Part shown: piece after piece, positions 41,673-43,826 of the stretch | Layout of the letters: the number at the start of each line of letters is the position of its first letter | Numbering within the stretch: position 1 is the first letter of the stretch | From: Priapulus caudatus | Lineage: Eukaryota > Priapulida > Priapulimorpha > Priapulimorphida > Priapulidae | Length of the DNA stretch: 43,826 nucleotides | Assembly (NCBI RefSeq): GCF_000485595.1 | Contig: NW_014577190.1 | Coordinates: 402,374 to 446,199, forward strand | Direction: 5' to 3' | Notes under the pieces: generated by a model | Told to the model about the DNA's origin: nothing | Databases searched by the model: none | Seen by the model: the letters and a program-made list of their open reading frames with translations, nothing else | Translations under genes and position numbers: made by a program

Positions 41673-42791
41673 ATTCTGGCAAATATATTGACAGAATTGT
41701 AGGTTACTCAGATTCATTTAGCCGCACGACCTGTCACTGAAAAACCAAAGTACTTTGATTGCAGAATATGTGAACAACCTTCAAACGGGCACTAATCCCA
41801 ATTTGTTTCCTAGGGAAAGGGGTTTTCACCATAATGCACACATGATATTTAAAAAAATCGACCTCTATTGAATGTGTATAATGCGAGAATGCACAATTTA
41901 ATCCAAGATCGAATCCTACGAAGTATTACGTCTAAATTAAGCTGCCACAACATTGGTATATATATGTACACACGCGCATACGCACATGCACACGCACACA
42001 CACGCGTGCACGCATGAATCCAAAAGTTTGGAATTCATGTTGGAAATTGGAAATTAACACTAAAATGATGTTTCATTATGTATTACGAGCATGACATTTC
42101 AGAGCACGTGTATCAAAAAAAGAACTGCAAGTCTTTTCTTAGCAGTTTCAACTATAGATTGAAGTAGTTTTTATGCTAGTCATCAAAAATATATCGGGAT
42201 TCTAGGAAAGAGCAAGCAAATTGTATTGACGTAATCGTAGCACCCAATAAATCATCGTGAATCCTTGAGCGACTGAGCAAGTGTTAATCTACATCACTGA
42301 TATGGCTATGTGTACAGATTAGAGGTGCACACCTGCACAGGAGCGCTCAGTTGTGTGCTGTCCTGAAACATTGATCCATGGAAGCTATACTGACTACTAG
42401 TAGCAGCAGCATCCACACTACATGGATGAAGCATAATGCTGCAGCGGTAGGCATAGGTGGATGACTAAGAGCTTATTGACCCATTCTTACATTTTAACTA
42501 GGCAATGTAGGAAAACTGTGTATCATCTGTGGCAATTAGTGAGTACTCTCAAATAAGGCAGATTGTACAGTTTTCAAGTGGTTGAGATTGCTATAGTCTC
42601 TAATTTACTGAATTTATTTAGAGAGTACGAGCGAATTTTTGCATCTGATACAATTTGTTTTCAAAATATATGTGCTGTTTTTTTATTGTGATATTGTAGT
42701 ATAAAATCACATTATATCACAAACTCTCAAATAAATAATAAATGTTAGCTAAATCTAAATACCCACCGTTCTTTTCCACCCATAAAATCTC

Positions 42792-42822
<31 letters not shown>

Positions 42823-43484
42823 GAACACATAAAAGATCCACTGGTAGTGGTAGGATGAGGATACCTAGTATCTACTAGATTTATATTCATTGACTGTCTC
42901 CATGTAATTAATGGGATATTCGTATTCACAAAATTGTAACTCACCTCTCCAATGGTACACTGCTCCAATGGTTAGTAGATTACAGCTAATTGCTAGTTGA
43001 TTACAGACAAAACTGCCTTATGGCAGACACTATAATATTAACGTATCAGTACATAGTGGTATGTGTGAAATACCAAAACCCCATCCGAACAAGTAAAAGA
43101 TGATTTCAGAAGTTTCTTGAAATGGCACAAAGCATGTAGTATTATATATTATAGACCTTTACTTGTTTCTACAAATATTTCTAACACTACTAGGGTTAGT
43201 GTTTTTTGTTAAACTAAAATATATTTTAAAACACTGCTTTGCAGAAAAACGAATTAATTCGTAATTCGTAGTAACAGTAATTACTGTTTGTCTAGATATC
43301 TTTTCAGATTTTAAGCTGAAATTTTCAGCAAATTATATAACCTGATAATTAAAATATTTTAAGTTTTACCGTATGTAAAAATAGATGTGCATGTTCTGGA
43401 CGAAATAAGATGTCAGAGCATGATAACACATGAAAGAGCAGCTGGCTGTACACATACACATACAGGGTTCTCCCTACGTTGCGC
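41673..43484. other. Non-coding, two microsatellites
   Basis: Contains a CA/CG-type tract (about 41963-42013) and (AT)n (42791-42817). No TULP first exon or other gene found. Confidence 0.5.
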
Positions 43485-43508
43485 AAACGGGGCGCGCGCG
43501 CCCCGTTT
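43485..43508. repeat. Perfect 24-bp GC palindrome
   Basis: AAACGGGGCGCG followed directly by CGCGCCCCGTTT, a perfect palindrome with no loop, at the head of the 39-bp array. Confidence 0.95.
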
Positions 43509-43664
43509 GGGAAAACTCCCCCCTGTTTGAATCGTTGCGCCCCGTTTGGGAAAACTCCCCCCTGTTTGAATCGTTGCGCCCCGTTTGGGAAAACTCCCCC
43601 ATGTTTGAATCGTTGCGCCCCGTTTGGGAAAACTCCCCCCTGTTTGAATCGTTGCGCCCCGTTT
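43499..43664 (+). repeat. 39-bp tandem repeat, ~4.25 copies
   Basis: Units start at 43499, 43538, 43577, 43616 and 43655 (partial) with CGCCCCGTTTGGGAAAACTC, followed by CCCCCTGTTTGAATCGTTG. Copies are almost identical (one C to A change). The period is a multiple of three, so both strands stay open; not a gene. Confidence 0.95.
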
Positions 43665-43826
43665 AAATTCCACCACAATAAAAGTTTGCAGCGCGGGAAT
43701 CGATCGTCAAGAATTGCCGTTCGACCAGGACATCCGACGACGCGTGTATTTTGACCGTACCACGCATGCACTGAAGACAGTACACAAGTTAACCTGACAA
43801 TGTACAGTTAACCTGTCACTAACTGT

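Noticed and set aside
42955-42985. Candidate first TULP exon ending GAGAG|GTGAGT on the minus strand
   Set aside because: Good donor and phase, but the frame has a stop just upstream, no ATG, and no similarity to tubby N-termini.
43349-43771. Repeat proteins on both strands at the right end
   Set aside because: Product of the 39-bp tandem repeat (13-codon period), open on both strands simultaneously.

Overview
This is eukaryotic, almost certainly metazoan, nuclear DNA. It is AT-rich, and its two recognisable protein-coding genes are split by consensus splice sites. It also holds TTAGGG-type interstitial repeats, a tRNA-like SINE head, a decayed Ty3/gypsy element and many fold-back (MITE-like) elements. 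The introns (about 0.2-3.6 kb) and gene content suggest an invertebrate, but I cannot place the phylum from sequence alone.

Layout. (1) 48-2942: a ~1.2-1.65 kb segment duplicated in tandem. Each copy carries a 22-bp minisatellite built on AGGTCA and a GT/GC-rich microsatellite. (2) 3.2-4.3 kb: nested inverted-repeat elements. (3) 5261-11813, plus strand: six exons encoding the C-terminal ~333 residues of a hypoxia-inducible factor alpha subunit (HIF-alpha). They cover the oxygen-dependent degradation region with a modified LxxLAP site, a basic NLS-like segment, and a C-terminal transactivation domain with the FIH target Asn intact. The bHLH and PAS exons were not found and must lie upstream of the window if the gene is whole. 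(4) 11.8-23.2 kb: intergenic DNA with two fold-back elements and no gene I recognise. (5) 23179-34423, minus strand: ten phase-consistent exons encoding 418 residues of a Tubby/TULP protein, from the basic N-terminal helix to the C-terminal ACE. One intron is GC-AG. The last intron holds a ~1.7 kb array of 33-bp repeats. The initiating exon was not found. (6) 34751-39614: a degenerate Ty3/gypsy retrotransposon with two LTRs, a GATAC target duplication and a tRNA-Ser-like primer site. It is inactivated by frameshifts, stops, a changed RT catalytic residue, loss of the integrase core, and a nested 992-bp TTAA-flanked DNA element carrying a small ORF related to the Cys-rich P2X7-like tail domain. 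(7) 39.6-43.8 kb: tandem repeats, a long fold-back element and a perfect GC palindrome beside a 39-bp array.

HIF-alpha and TULP are convergent (tail to tail, 11.4 kb apart). HIF-alpha is the oxygen-regulated transcription factor controlled by prolyl and asparaginyl hydroxylases. TULP proteins bind PI(4,5)P2 and, through the N-terminal helix, link cargo to IFT-A for ciliary traffic. Nothing in the sequence indicates that the two act together.
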